Positions 41,764-50,486 of a stretch of DNA of 53,315 nucleotides are shown piece after piece. This DNA is from an uncultured Pseudomonadales bacterium (lineage in GTDB: Bacteria; Pseudomonadota; Gammaproteobacteria; Pseudomonadales; Azotimanducaceae): NCBI GenBank assembly GCA_947258825.1, contig CAMYJX010000007.1:1-53315 (forward strand), given 5' to 3'. Position 1 is the stretch's first letter, and each line of letters opens with the position of its first letter. The position numbers were made by a program, and so were the translations under genes. The notes under the pieces are model-generated. The model did not search any database. It had not been told where the DNA came from and saw only the letters and a program-made list of their open reading frames with translations.

Positions 41764-41978
41764 CACTGATCACCGGGGCGGGTTGCCGGATGGGCATTGC
41801 CTGTCTGCAAGCGGGCCATCGGTGAATTGAGATTCAGTTCAAGCTCCCGTATGCCAACCGCGTCTCGCTTGGCCGACGCCTCCGTCAAGTCGGCGGGCAG
41901 AATCGGCATTCACTTCACAGAAAGCTTCATCCCGGACGATTACATTAGCTCGGCAGAAAAGGATTGCGAGGAAATCGA
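41764..41978 (+). promoter_or_regulatory. csrA leader with CsrA-binding GGA motifs
   Basis: No gene in these 215 bp. Just before csrA the mRNA would contain AAAGGATT (GGA at 41961-41963) and GAGGAAA (GGA at 41970-41972), the latter being the Shine-Dalgarno sequence. Two closely spaced GGA motifs, one over the ribosome site, are the usual set-up for CsrA repressing its own translation. Confidence 0.5.
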
Positions 41979-42167
41979 ATGCTGGTTTTAACCCGGCGCG
42001 CCGGCGAGTCGATCATGATCGACAACGAGATCGAGTTGAAGGTCCTGAAGATTCGGGGTAGCCAAGTGCATCTAGGGATCGATGCGCCCAAGAAAGCAGC
42101 CGTGCACCGAAAGGAGGTGTGGCTGCGCATTCACGGCGAGCCAAAAGCGGCTGGCCAGGCTGATTAG
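41979..42167 (+). CDS. csrA: Carbon storage regulator CsrA
   Basis: Dimeric RNA-binding regulator that blocks translation or alters mRNA stability at GGA motifs. 62 residues: MLVLTRRAGESIMI with the RNA-contacting Leu4/Arg6 region, IRGSQVHLGIDAPK and AVHRKEV with the key Arg44. The downstream tail is short. Start ATG 41979 is 4 nt after GAGGAAA. With uvrY in the same window, the Gac/Csr cascade is likely present. In a PHA/wax producer CsrA typically influences carbon storage. Confidence 0.97.
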   Translation: MLVLTRRAGESIMIDNEIELKVLKIRGSQVHLGIDAPKKAAVHRKEVWLRIHGEPKAAGQAD

Positions 42168-42172
42168 TCGCT

Positions 42173-42207
42173 GGCCACCCGGCGGCGCTGCCGTCGTCGG
42201 GTCGGCC
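42173..42207. terminator. Hairpin between csrA and the convergent gene
   Basis: CCCGGCGGC (42178-42186) pairs with GTCGTCGGG (42193-42201), two G-T pairs included, flanked by pairing GGCC sequences. It sits right after the csrA stop and before the opposing gene's stop, so it may serve both strands. No T-tract. Confidence 0.45.
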
Positions 42208-42208
42208 A

Positions 42209-42661
42209 TCAGGTTTCGTTCAGAATGAACGCGGGGGTTTCACAGATCGCATAGGGGTGCAGTTCCGCATTCGTCAGCGGGTAACGGTGCTGGCGGATAT
42301 CCTCTATTCGCTCGCGTTTCAACTGCTCTTCCCCAGGTTTCAGAAAAACGCTGTCAAGACTCGTCCAGATGGGATTTACCGGATGCAGGGCGGCAAATCT
42401 GCACTCGGTCTCCCAGGTTGCTCGATGCAGCTCGACCACGGCCAGGGTTTCTATGTGTCCCCAGTGCGACAGCGTGGCAGGCATACCCACCGCAAAAAGC
42501 ACCGGCAAACGCTGGCCCAGGCTTTCGGCATGCTGCTGCAGGTCCCGGGCGACCAACCATGGGTGATCATCGCGGAAGCTGCCGCGACCGCCCACCTCCA
42601 GCAACGCCTGCAGTGCTTTGTCGCTGACGCTGGTGCAGATGCAGTAAGGATAAGCGGTCAT
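42209..42661 (-). CDS. Conserved-looking hypothetical protein, 150 residues
   Basis: Soluble protein with no signal peptide or membrane segment. Distinctive stretches are PYCICTSVSDKALQALLEVG, LPVLFAVGMPATLSHWGHIE and FAALHPVNPIWTSLDSVFLK. The beta-rich middle with a Trp and the ATLSHWGHIE block suggest a small beta-barrel such as a PUA/EVE-like fold, but that is a guess. It starts at 42661, divergent from the FAN1 operon; the SOS-like site between them at 42735 could control both. I do not recognise the family. Confidence 0.65.
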   Translation of the reverse strand: MTAYPYCICTSVSDKALQALLEVGGRGSFRDDHPWLVARDLQQHAESLGQRLPVLFAVGMPATLSHWGHIETLAVVELHRATWETECRFAALHPVNPIWTSLDSVFLKPGEEQLKRERIEDIRQHRYPLTNAELHPYAICETPAFILNET

Positions 42662-42734
42662 GACGGGTTCCCCTGACTAGGATTCAGCTCGCGGTCCCGC
42701 TTTCCGTTGGCCCGCCAGCAAGCTTCTTCCGACA

Positions 42735-42763
42735 CTGTACATGTATACATGAGTTCTTATAAT
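42735..42763 (+). promoter_or_regulatory. LexA (SOS) box over the promoter of the FAN1-helicase operon
   Basis: CTGT-ACATGTAT-ACAT (42735-42750) fits the gammaproteobacterial LexA consensus CTGT-N8-ACAG with a single mismatch in the last base. It overlaps a plausible -35 (TGTACA, 42736-42741) that is 16 bp from a perfect -10 TATAAT (42758-42763). The predicted transcript begins near 42770, about 23 nt before the FAN1 GTG. Confidence 0.75.
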
Positions 42764-42792
42764 CGCACTTTGATTCAGCGTGCAAGTGTGCC

Positions 42793-44394
42793 GTGCCTCA
42801 GCTCGTCAGTCAGCAACCACCGCCGGCAGATTACTATGCAACCAACCTGCGCCTGCTACTGACGGAGGTCAGCGGCCGCTACCATGACCTGCTGGACAAC
42901 GCCGATTACAGGTTCGTGTCCGCCGTCCTCTCGGCATCAATTCCGGCGCAACGTCTGTTTGCCAGGCTGCTTTCGCGTCGTGGGCCCTGGATCCGCGTGG
43001 ACTCGCTGGATTATCCGGAAGTTGGCGAAACAGAGCCCGCGCTGGAAGCGCTGAGGGGTGCCGGTCTGGTCGCTGTCGATCCCGATGCTCCGGCCGATGT
43101 CCTGCTGAACCTGTTGACTCGACCTGAATTGAACAAGCTGTTCCCCGGGGCTCGTGCGCGCACCAAGCCGGAATTCATCAATGGCTGCGTGGCTCGATAC
43201 ACGGATTCCGCCATCCGGCGTCGCTTGCAGCGGCGCATCCACTGGGTCTGCGTCGATGCCTTCGGTTCTTTCAACATCTGCCGCCTGCTGTATTTTGGCG
43301 ATGAACGGCAGGATCTGAGCACCTTCGTCGTGCAGGATCTGGGCATTCTCCGTTACGAGCCCTACGAAATTGGCCCCAGCACAAGATCTTTTGATTTCCG
43401 CGCTCAGCTGGATGGCTATCTGCGGCTGCGGGGCCTGTCGCTGCTCAGCGGTCGTGTCGATGCCTTCCCGGGTCTGGCTTCCCAGTTGCTGCTCGCCCTC
43501 TGGTCAGAGCCTGATACCCGCGCGGAACAACGCGAGCGGAACGGGATCCTGTTGCGCCTCGCTCGCTGGCATGAACGCCGCGGCGAGTTTGATGAGGCGA
43601 TGGCCTGCTACGCCAGGGCGACCGCCCATCCCGCGCGGGAGCGCCGGGTGCGAATCCTCAAACGCCTCGGTGATGGCTGCGGCGCGGAAATGCTGATCAA
43701 CCAGATCGCGGCTCAGCCCTGGGGTGCTGAAGAGGAAGACTTCGCCCGCCGGCATGACCAGCTGCCGCGCCGCAGCGGAGCACGTTGGACCTTGTGTCAG
43801 CTCGCCGGCCGGGTGCCTGCAGGCATCGAAGGTCACGCGCTGCGCTTGCTCGCGGCCAACGTGGGCGCTGGCTGGCATCTGGAGAATCGGTTTTCCCTGG
43901 GTCTCGCCGGGCTGCTCTACTGGGACGAGATCTACGCGCCGGTAAAGGGCGCCTTTACCCACCGGTTTCAGCTCGGTCCTCGGGATCTCTTCTGGCCGGA
44001 TTTTGCCCCAGCCCGTCAGCCGCTGCTGCAGGCGCGAACCGAAATGCTCTCTGGACCGGGTGCGGTTGCGCAGCGAATGCGGCAGGTGTGGGCCGCTAAG
44101 GCCGGAACGGCGAACCGGCTGGTCAGCTGGCAGGCGTTCAGCCCGCACCTCGTTGCGGCGCTGGAGCGGCAGGTTCCGGCGGAAGCGCTGCTGCGGCTGG
44201 CGGAGCGGGTCATAACGAATCTGTACCGCCTCCGCACCGGCTTCCCGGATCTGTTGATGATCTATGGCTCCGGGGCCTACGAGTTTGTTGAGGTCAAAGG
44301 GCCGGGTGACCAGTTGCAACCGGCACAGCGAGTATGGCTGCGGGAGCTGGATGAGCTGGGGTTGCCGAATCGAGTGCTCAATCTTCAGCGATGA
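42793..44394 (+). CDS. FAN1-type VRR-NUC structure-specific nuclease
   Basis: 533-residue homologue of FAN1, a 5'-flap and interstrand-crosslink repair nuclease. The C-terminal VRR-NUC motif is complete: GFPDLLMIYG with Asp486, EFVEVKGPGD with Glu500 and Lys502, then QLQPAQRVWL with the Gln and Trp. The N-terminal part (FVSAVLSASIPAQRLFARLL, RRGPWIRVDSLDY) matches the SAP-like/winged-helix region, and a TPR-like segment follows. GTG start 42793 is close to the predicted transcription start. It overlaps the helicase gene by 4 nt (ATGA), so nuclease and helicase are made together, as in several Proteobacteria. Confidence 0.92.
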   Translation: MPQLVSQQPPPADYYATNLRLLLTEVSGRYHDLLDNADYRFVSAVLSASIPAQRLFARLLSRRGPWIRVDSLDYPEVGETEPALEALRGAGLVAVDPDAPADVLLNLLTRPELNKLFPGARARTKPEFINGCVARYTDSAIRRRLQRRIHWVCVDAFGSFNICRLLYFGDERQDLSTFVVQDLGILRYEPYEIGPSTRSFDFRAQLDGYLRLRGLSLLSGRVDAFPGLASQLLLALWSEPDTRAEQRERNGILLRLARWHERRGEFDEAMACYARATAHPARERRVRILKRLGDGCGAEMLINQIAAQPWGAEEEDFARRHDQLPRRSGARWTLCQLAGRVPAGIEGHALRLLAANVGAGWHLENRFSLGLAGLLYWDEIYAPVKGAFTHRFQLGPRDLFWPDFAPARQPLLQARTEMLSGPGAVAQRMRQVWAAKAGTANRLVSWQAFSPHLVAALERQVPAEALLRLAERVITNLYRLRTGFPDLLMIYGSGAYEFVEVKGPGDQLQPAQRVWLRELDELGLPNRVLNLQR

Positions 44395-46772
44395 CGGCCG
44401 TTGTCGTTAAGATCAGCGTTCGCATCCTCGCCGAGTTCGTGCATCGGCGCGGCGATCTGCACGCCCGCTTGGATGGTCGAGCGCGAGCGGAAGAAGGTAT
44501 CGCCGTGCAGCTGCGCCTGCAGCGGGATCGTCCGGCCACCTACGAGCGGGAGCGTACGGTTGCGCTGGACGTCGAGCTTGCTACCGGACCGCTGCGAGTC
44601 GCCGGCCGGGTCGACGGATGCGATATCAGCGCCGAACCCTGGCTGATAGAAGAATTCAAGACCACTCGAGCCGATCCGGCGCTGGCGCATCGCCATCACG
44701 AATCCGCCCATTGGGCTCAGGCCATGCTCTATGGCGGGTTGCTCGCCAGAGAGCGGGCATTTACGGGCCCGGTGTCGCTGCGATTGCTTTATTGCCACCC
44801 GGATACCCTGGCCGTCGCGACCTACGAGCGTGAGGAACGTGCAGCCTCACTGGTGGAATTTCTGGACCGGACCCTGGATACCTATGGCCAGTGGTTGGCT
44901 CGTCAGGCGGCCCATGAAGCAATCCGAGACGAAAGGCTGTCGACCCTGTCATTCCCGTTTGCCAGCTATCGACCCTACCAGCGGGCCATGGCGCGGCGTA
45001 CCTATCGGGCGCTCCGTGACCGTCAGCACCTGCTGCTGGAGGCGCCCACCGGCAGCGGCAAAACGGCGGCCGTACTGTTTCCGGCAGTGCGCGCGCTGCA
45101 GCCAACGACATACAGAAGGGTGATTTTTCTCACCAGCCGCGGGCCAGGGGCTCTGACGGCGCGGGATGCCCTGAAACGTATGGATCCGGATGGCGCATTT
45201 CTGCGTCACATATCCATTACGGCCCGGGACAAAGCCTGCTTTCTGCCAGGTACGCCATGTGAGCCAGACGCCTGTCCTTACGCCAGGGGCTACTGGGACA
45301 AGGTTCGGGAGGCGCTTCCGGCGCTGCTCGAACGCCGTAGTGGCGATCCGGCGACCATCGCCGAAGTTGCTCGCCAGCATGAAGTGTGTCCGTTCGAGCT
45401 GTCTCTGGATGCCGCGTCATGGAGCGACGTGATCATTGGCGACTACAACTATCTGTTTGATCCGGTGGTTCGTCTGCAGCGCCTCGCCGGTGATCCGGCC
45501 ACCGCCGTCCTGGTGGACGAAAGCCATCAACTCTCGCCCAGGGTGCGTGACATGCTGTCGCTCTCGCTGCGCCGCGCCGCGGTCAAAGAGGCACTCGCGG
45601 AATCGCCGCCGGATGCGGTTGCCCGGCGCTTGAGGGGTATCGACAGGCAGCTGCTGAAGCTGCGAAGGGAGGCGGCGGGATGCCACGAACAGATCATCCC
45701 GCCGCCTGAACCGCTGCTGCGAGCCCTGCAGAGGTTCGTTGATGAACTTGCCAGCAGTGAGCTGGCTCTGCAGAACTGGCCGGCTTGTCAGCAGCTGCTG
45801 TTTACCTGCAGCCGCTGGTTACGTTCCGAAAGCTGGTACAGCCCGGAACGCTTCGAGTTCACGCTGACGCCCGAAGACAGAAAGCAGGGCACCGAGTTCG
45901 CTGTGGGCATGATCTGCCTTGATGCGGGGCCCTGGGTAAAAGCCCGCCTGGGCGAATTCGGTGGGCACGTGCGGTTTTCGGGAACCGTGTCTCCGCTGCA
46001 GCTCTACCAGAGCCTGCACGGCATCGACGACGGCGCGGCGGAGCGGGCGGGGAACCCGTTTTCGCCGGACCAGCTCGGCGTGCTTGTGGTGCCGGACGTG
46101 CCGACCTATCTGCGGGCCCGACAGCGCAGCCTGCCGCAGCTTGTGGACCTGGTGGCCACCATCATGCAAAGCGGTGCGGGGCATCATCTGGTGGCGTTTC
46201 CGTCGTTTGAGTATCTCGCAACCTTTGCAGCCGCCTTCGCGGCAGCGCATGCCGGAGTGCGGGTGCACGTTCAGGCTCGGGGGATGACGGAAGCGCAGCA
46301 AGCCGACTACCTGGCGCAGTTTCAGCAGGACGGGACGCCGCTTCTCGGCCTCGTGGTTCTCGGTGGCGTATTCGGCGAATCGGTGGATTTCGCTGGTGCC
46401 CGGCTGGCGGGCATCGTCTGCGTTGGCGTGGGGCTGCCGCCGCCGTCGTTGACCCGCACGGCCCTGCAAGCGCATTTCGATGCCCGGGGCATGGATGGCG
46501 GTGCCATGGCCTTTCAGCAACCGGCGATGGTCAAAGTGCTGCAGATGGCTGGACGGCTCCTGCGAAGCCCGGAAGATCGAGGCGTGCTCTGTCTGGTTGA
46601 TGCGAGATTCAGACAGCCGGAATACGAACGGTTCTTTCCGGGGCACTGGCGGCCCGAGGTTGTCAGAGCCCGTGACGTTGGCGACCGGCTGGAAGCTTTC
46701 TGGCGACCAGACACCGCACACGCCGCTGAACGTTCAACGAGTTCTCGGGACATTCAAGCCGAGTTTCCCTAG
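44391..46772 (+). CDS. DinG/XPD-family Fe-S helicase with N-terminal PD-(D/E)XK-like domain
   Basis: 793-residue superfamily 2 helicase. Walker A: EAPTGSGKTAAV with Lys224. Walker B/DEAH box: LVDESH with Asp376-His379. Four Cys (283, 290, 295, 333) lie between motifs I and II as in XPD/DinG and should hold a 4Fe-4S cluster. Motif VI-like MAGRLLRSPEDRG lies near the C-terminus. Residues about 60-120 look like a Cas4/RecB-type nuclease: VAGRVDGCD, WLIEEFKTT (Glu-x-Lys), a downstream His region and AQAMLYG. If active, the protein combines helicase and exonuclease, and works with the overlapping FAN1 gene. It lies in an SOS-box operon, like E. coli dinG. Confidence 0.9.
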   Translation: MTAVVVKISVRILAEFVHRRGDLHARLDGRARAEEGIAVQLRLQRDRPATYERERTVALDVELATGPLRVAGRVDGCDISAEPWLIEEFKTTRADPALAHRHHESAHWAQAMLYGGLLARERAFTGPVSLRLLYCHPDTLAVATYEREERAASLVEFLDRTLDTYGQWLARQAAHEAIRDERLSTLSFPFASYRPYQRAMARRTYRALRDRQHLLLEAPTGSGKTAAVLFPAVRALQPTTYRRVIFLTSRGPGALTARDALKRMDPDGAFLRHISITARDKACFLPGTPCEPDACPYARGYWDKVREALPALLERRSGDPATIAEVARQHEVCPFELSLDAASWSDVIIGDYNYLFDPVVRLQRLAGDPATAVLVDESHQLSPRVRDMLSLSLRRAAVKEALAESPPDAVARRLRGIDRQLLKLRREAAGCHEQIIPPPEPLLRALQRFVDELASSELALQNWPACQQLLFTCSRWLRSESWYSPERFEFTLTPEDRKQGTEFAVGMICLDAGPWVKARLGEFGGHVRFSGTVSPLQLYQSLHGIDDGAAERAGNPFSPDQLGVLVVPDVPTYLRARQRSLPQLVDLVATIMQSGAGHHLVAFPSFEYLATFAAAFAAAHAGVRVHVQARGMTEAQQADYLAQFQQDGTPLLGLVVLGGVFGESVDFAGARLAGIVCVGVGLPPPSLTRTALQAHFDARGMDGGAMAFQQPAMVKVLQMAGRLLRSPEDRGVLCLVDARFRQPEYERFFPGHWRPEVVRARDVGDRLEAFWRPDTAHAAERSTSSRDIQAEFP

Positions 46773-46802
46773 ACTTTGCCGCAACCTGACACGGAACCCG
46801 CC

Positions 46803-48203
46803 ATGAGCGTTCGGCGCACCAAGATCATCTGCACCATCGGCCCGGCAACCAACAGCTTTGAGAAGCTGGAAGCGCTTTATCACGCCGGCATGAACGTGGT
46901 TCGCCTGAACATGTCCCATGCCGCTCATGAGGATTCCGCCAGAACCATCAATTGGATCAAAACGCTCAACCGTAAGGTTCGCTATCCGGTGCCGATCCTG
47001 CTGGACACTCAGGGGCCGGAAATCCGGACGGGCGAGATCAACGAGCCCATGAACCTGGAGACTGGCCAGGTGGTTACCATCAGCGTGCGCGACGAAAATG
47101 TGGAAACAAGCTCCATTCACGTGAATTATCGCGAGCTGGTGGACGTCCTTCAGGTGGGTAACCGCTTGACCGTCGACAACGGCCTGATCAATTTTGAAGT
47201 CCTCGAGAAGATCGGTAACCAGCTGGTCTGCAAGGTCATAGACGGCGGCATGCTGGGCAGCAAAAAACATGTCAACCTGCCCGGAATACGGGTCAACCTG
47301 CCGGCCATCACGGCCAAAGATCGGATCGATATCGCCTTCGGTCTGGAGCATGAAGTGGATTTCGTCGCGCTGTCCTTCGTACGCTCGGCGGATGATATAC
47401 ACGAGCTCCGGGAGCTGCTGGGTTCCAAGGCCAACAACGTCAAAGTCATCGCAAAGATCGAGGATCAGGAAGGGGTCACGAACATTCATGACATCGTCAG
47501 CGCAGCAGACGGTGTCATGGTGGCGCGGGGAGACCTCGGGATCGAAACAGACATCGCCAACCTGCCCAACGTGCAGCGCCGGATCGTGCATGCCGCGATG
47601 AAACAGGGTAGGCGCTCCATCGTTGCGACCCACATGCTGGAATCCATGATCGAGAATCCCATCCCGACCCGAGCCGAAGTCACCGATGTCGCCAATGCCA
47701 TCTACGAGGGGGTCGACGGCATAATGCTCTCCGGTGAAACCAGCATCGGCAAATATCCAGTGCGCTGCGTTGCGCAGCTGCACGAGATCGCCGAAAAGGC
47801 AGAGCGCTGGCCGGGTCTGGGCTACGAGAAAGAACTGATCGCCGATACGGACAAGCAGCATATCGCCATAAACGCGGTGGCGCTGGCCGAAGATATCGAG
47901 GCTGCGGGAATCGTAGTGATCACCCGGCGCGGCATCACCGCGGATCTGGTGACCAATGCCCGCCCTCAGAACGTGCCGGTTTACGCATTCACCAACCACA
48001 GCCAGACTCGCCGCAGACTATCCATGAATCGTGCTGTCTACAGCCACCGTATCGAGTTCAGCCGCGATCCTGAAAAAACCCTGCAGCGGGCCATCAACAT
48101 CCTGCGTGAACGGGAGAATTTTTCCACCAACGACAAGGTCGTGGTGATTTCTGATGTCCTGGCCGAAAGTAATTCCGACGCGATTCAGCTGCGCCATGTG
48201 TAG
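46803..48203 (+). CDS. pyk: Pyruvate kinase
   Basis: Converts phosphoenolpyruvate and ADP to pyruvate and ATP. 466 residues, full length: RRTKIICTIGPATNS, MNVVRLNMSHA, the LLDTQGPEIRTG loop, VIAKIEDQEGVTN (catalytic Lys), GVMVARGDLGIE, ATHMLESMIENPIPTRAEVT and GVDGIMLSGETSIGKYP. The C-terminal regulatory domain is present. ATG 46803 is preferred to an upstream TTG at 46776 because it starts the conserved sequence. It lies 30 nt after the helicase and may be read through from that operon, although it surely has its own promoter too. Confidence 0.95.
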   Translation: MSVRRTKIICTIGPATNSFEKLEALYHAGMNVVRLNMSHAAHEDSARTINWIKTLNRKVRYPVPILLDTQGPEIRTGEINEPMNLETGQVVTISVRDENVETSSIHVNYRELVDVLQVGNRLTVDNGLINFEVLEKIGNQLVCKVIDGGMLGSKKHVNLPGIRVNLPAITAKDRIDIAFGLEHEVDFVALSFVRSADDIHELRELLGSKANNVKVIAKIEDQEGVTNIHDIVSAADGVMVARGDLGIETDIANLPNVQRRIVHAAMKQGRRSIVATHMLESMIENPIPTRAEVTDVANAIYEGVDGIMLSGETSIGKYPVRCVAQLHEIAEKAERWPGLGYEKELIADTDKQHIAINAVALAEDIEAAGIVVITRRGITADLVTNARPQNVPVYAFTNHSQTRRRLSMNRAVYSHRIEFSRDPEKTLQRAINILRERENFSTNDKVVVISDVLAESNSDAIQLRHV

Positions 48204-48332
48204 CTGGAAGCAGCCTCAGGCGCTGGAAGCTGGGTTATCACGAACCGGAGGCGCTTGGGCCGGTTGCTTTACAGCCTGGCAAATGTAAACTGTTTGTCTG
48301 GGAATCGAAATCAGTCCTCATAAATCGGTGCA

Positions 48333-48659
48333 ATGTTCAAAAAGTCAGTCAGAAAAGTAGTCAAGAAAAGCAGACCCCACCTGAAATCTGTCACTCAACT
48401 GTTCCACGGAATTGAGGTGATCCCCTTCGATGCGGCCTGTGATGCCGCGCGGAAGATTGCCGGGCATCGTTACCTGTCCGACGAGGCGCCAAGGCTGCCA
48501 ATGGAAGCGTGCACCAACCCCCAGGGGTGCCAATGCGTTTACAGACACTTCCGTGATCGCCGCACGGACGTGCGCCGGGAATCGGATGTGGGCCTGCCGG
48601 TTCGCGATGTGCCCCGGGAGCTTCGTCTGCGGGCCGGAGGACGGCGAATCACGGACTGA
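48333..48659 (+). CDS. Small Cys-rich conserved hypothetical protein
   Basis: 108 residues. A basic N-terminus (MFKKSVRKVVKKSRPHLKSV) is followed by FHGIEVIPFDAACDAARKIA, YLSDEAPRLPMEACTNPQGC and VYRHFRDRRTDVRRESD. Four Cys (one in AACD, the others in ACTNPQGCQC) with an adjacent His could bind zinc. The FHGIEV...C...RYLSxEAPRLPL...CxCxYxHxxDRR pattern recurs in an uncharacterised proteobacterial family, from memory. Its end overlaps the convergent TauE gene by 11 nt. Confidence 0.7.
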   Translation: MFKKSVRKVVKKSRPHLKSVTQLFHGIEVIPFDAACDAARKIAGHRYLSDEAPRLPMEACTNPQGCQCVYRHFRDRRTDVRRESDVGLPVRDVPRELRLRAGGRRITD

Positions 48660-49437
48660 CGGCCAGCGCCGTATAAAGCATCCGCGTCGAGACCAGCACC
48701 AGCAGGATCCCGAATGCTCGCCTCAGAGGCTGAGATTCAACCCGGTGCGCAACCCTCACGCCCAAGGGCGCCAGAGCGACAGCCGCGGCAGTCACTGCCA
48801 GAAATCCAGGCAGGTAGATGTAGCCGACCATGCCTTCGCCCAGATCATGGCCATAACCCACGGAGAAATAGCCCAGGCAGCCGGCCAGGGCGATGGGAAC
48901 GCCCAGGGTACTCGAGGTTGCGGTAGCCCGGTGCACGGGGGTATTGAAGTAAATGAGGGTCGGTACGACCACGTTGCCACCGCCGATACCGGCGATTCCC
49001 GAGATTACCCCACCCCCGACCCCCAGCAGCGCGCTGGGTAAGCGTCCTGGAGCCTGGCGATGCGTCCCTGGCTTCCAGCTCGTGAGCATCACGAAGGCGA
49101 CAAAGAGCAAAAACAGGCCAATGAAGCCGCGAAAGAGTATCAACGGCAGCGCGGTGGCTATCCAGCCCGCAAGATAACTGCCCAGTATCAGAAAGGGTGC
49201 CCAACGCCGAACCACTAACCAGTTAACCATCCCCGCGCGCACCTGAGTTATGGCCGCAGACAGGGACGTGAACAGGACACAGGACAGGGATGTGGCAACG
49301 GCAACCGCGGTCACCTGCTCCGCTGGCAGAAAGGCCATCACATCGAGCAGAATAATAAGTGCGGGCACGATCACAACGCCGCCACCGATGCCCACACCGA
49401 TACCGATGCAGAAGCTGATGAAGAAAAAGTGATTCAA
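48649..49437 (-). CDS. TauE/SafE family sulfite/anion exporter
   Basis: 262-residue polytopic membrane protein with about eight helices. The TauE/SafE signatures are GIGVGIGGGVVIVPALIILL at the N-terminus and VISGIAGIGGGNVVVPTLIY as the internal repeat, then RATATSSTLGVPIALAGCLG. The two-fold G-(I/V)-G-G-G repeat is diagnostic. Members export sulfite, organosulfonates or similar anions. Its start lies 17 nt from the divergent MORN gene, so their promoters overlap or lie within the coding parts. Confidence 0.92.
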   Translation of the reverse strand: MNHFFFISFCIGIGVGIGGGVVIVPALIILLDVMAFLPAEQVTAVAVATSLSCVLFTSLSAAITQVRAGMVNWLVVRRWAPFLILGSYLAGWIATALPLILFRGFIGLFLLFVAFVMLTSWKPGTHRQAPGRLPSALLGVGGGVISGIAGIGGGNVVVPTLIYFNTPVHRATATSSTLGVPIALAGCLGYFSVGYGHDLGEGMVGYIYLPGFLAVTAAAVALAPLGVRVAHRVESQPLRRAFGILLVLVSTRMLYTALAVSP

Positions 49438-49454
49438 TTACATTAGGGTAAGGG

Positions 49455-50486
49455 ATGAATTTGCCGAGTCTACTCAAGTTGCCCCGAGCTGGCCAAATGG
49501 TTCTGGGGGCGCGGTTGCCGCTGGCCAGCCACGGGCTGCTGGCGTTCGGGCTCTTCAGCTTGCTGCTGATATCGACGGTAGCCGAAGCCAGGCGGATCGC
49601 GTTGCCCAATGGCGACGTATATGACGGCGAGATAAGAGATGGCGCCCGTACCGGGCAGGGCACCTACATCTGGGCAGATGGGCACAGATACACGGGTGAG
49701 TTTCTGAACAATCGGATGCACGGGAACGGCACCTACAGCTGGCCGGATGGAAGAACCTACACCGGAAGCTTCATGGCCGACCGGCGCGAGGGCCAAGGCA
49801 TCCTTCGGTGGGCAAACGGTGATACTTACGAAGGTGAATTCCTGGACAACGAAATGCATGGGCAGGGCACATTCTACTGGAGCAACAAGGATAGCTATGC
49901 GGGGGACTTCGTCCGTGGGCGCCGAACCGGAAGAGGAGAATTCGTCTGGCGGACGGGTGAGCGCTACGTTGGAGATTTTGCGGACGGCAAGCTGCAGGGT
50001 GAGGGCACGTTCACCTGGCCCGATGGACGCAAGTTTCAAGGCACATTCTTCCAGGGTGCCAAAACCGGGCTGGGTGACCTGCAATGGCCCAATGGCAATC
50101 GTTACGTAGGGGAGTTTGCGTCGGACGACCGGCAGGGGCTGGGGCTGTTCTACTGGCGGGACGGTACCCTGTTCCGCGGCCAGTTCACTGCTAATCGCAT
50201 GCATGGCTTCGGCGTGAAACAACAACCCGACGGCCAGATGGAGCTTCAGCAGTGGCGCGATGGTGAGCTGATACTGGCCAGGCCGCTGGCAGCGGTGCCG
50301 CGCTGTTCGCTTCGCATCGACGATAGACCCTGGATGTTCGAGAGTGAAGTCTGCGTCAACGGCCTGGCCCACGGCACCGGGCTTGCGGCCAGCCTCGACG
50401 GAGAGCAGCTTGTTCTCGAGGGTCGATTCGTTCTGGGGACTCTGGTGGAAGGCGAGATCATTTCCCTCAAGCTGGGCGACTCGTGA
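49455..50486 (+). CDS. MORN-repeat protein
   Basis: 343 residues: an N-terminal hydrophobic anchor/signal (LLAFGLFSLLLISTVAEARR, about residues 28-47) and nine consecutive 23-residue MORN repeats from residue 56 to about 262, each beginning YxGEF or similar and containing G-x-G-x-(Y/F/L)-x-W-x-(D/N)-G (for example YTGEFLNNRMHGNGTYSWPD). A C-terminal domain of about 80 residues has two Cys that could form a disulfide. Likely periplasmic or membrane-anchored facing outwards. MORN repeats bind phospholipids or proteins in other systems. The stop overlaps the kinase GTG start (GTGA), so it is coupled to the kinase gene. Confidence 0.9.
   Translation: MNLPSLLKLPRAGQMVLGARLPLASHGLLAFGLFSLLLISTVAEARRIALPNGDVYDGEIRDGARTGQGTYIWADGHRYTGEFLNNRMHGNGTYSWPDGRTYTGSFMADRREGQGILRWANGDTYEGEFLDNEMHGQGTFYWSNKDSYAGDFVRGRRTGRGEFVWRTGERYVGDFADGKLQGEGTFTWPDGRKFQGTFFQGAKTGLGDLQWPNGNRYVGEFASDDRQGLGLFYWRDGTLFRGQFTANRMHGFGVKQQPDGQMELQQWRDGELILARPLAAVPRCSLRIDDRPWMFESEVCVNGLAHGTGLAASLDGEQLVLEGRFVLGTLVEGEIISLKLGDS

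Noticed and set aside
41797..41991. ORF of 64 residues overlapping the csrA start
   Set aside because: No ribosome site or conserved features; it runs through the csrA leader and start codon in another frame.
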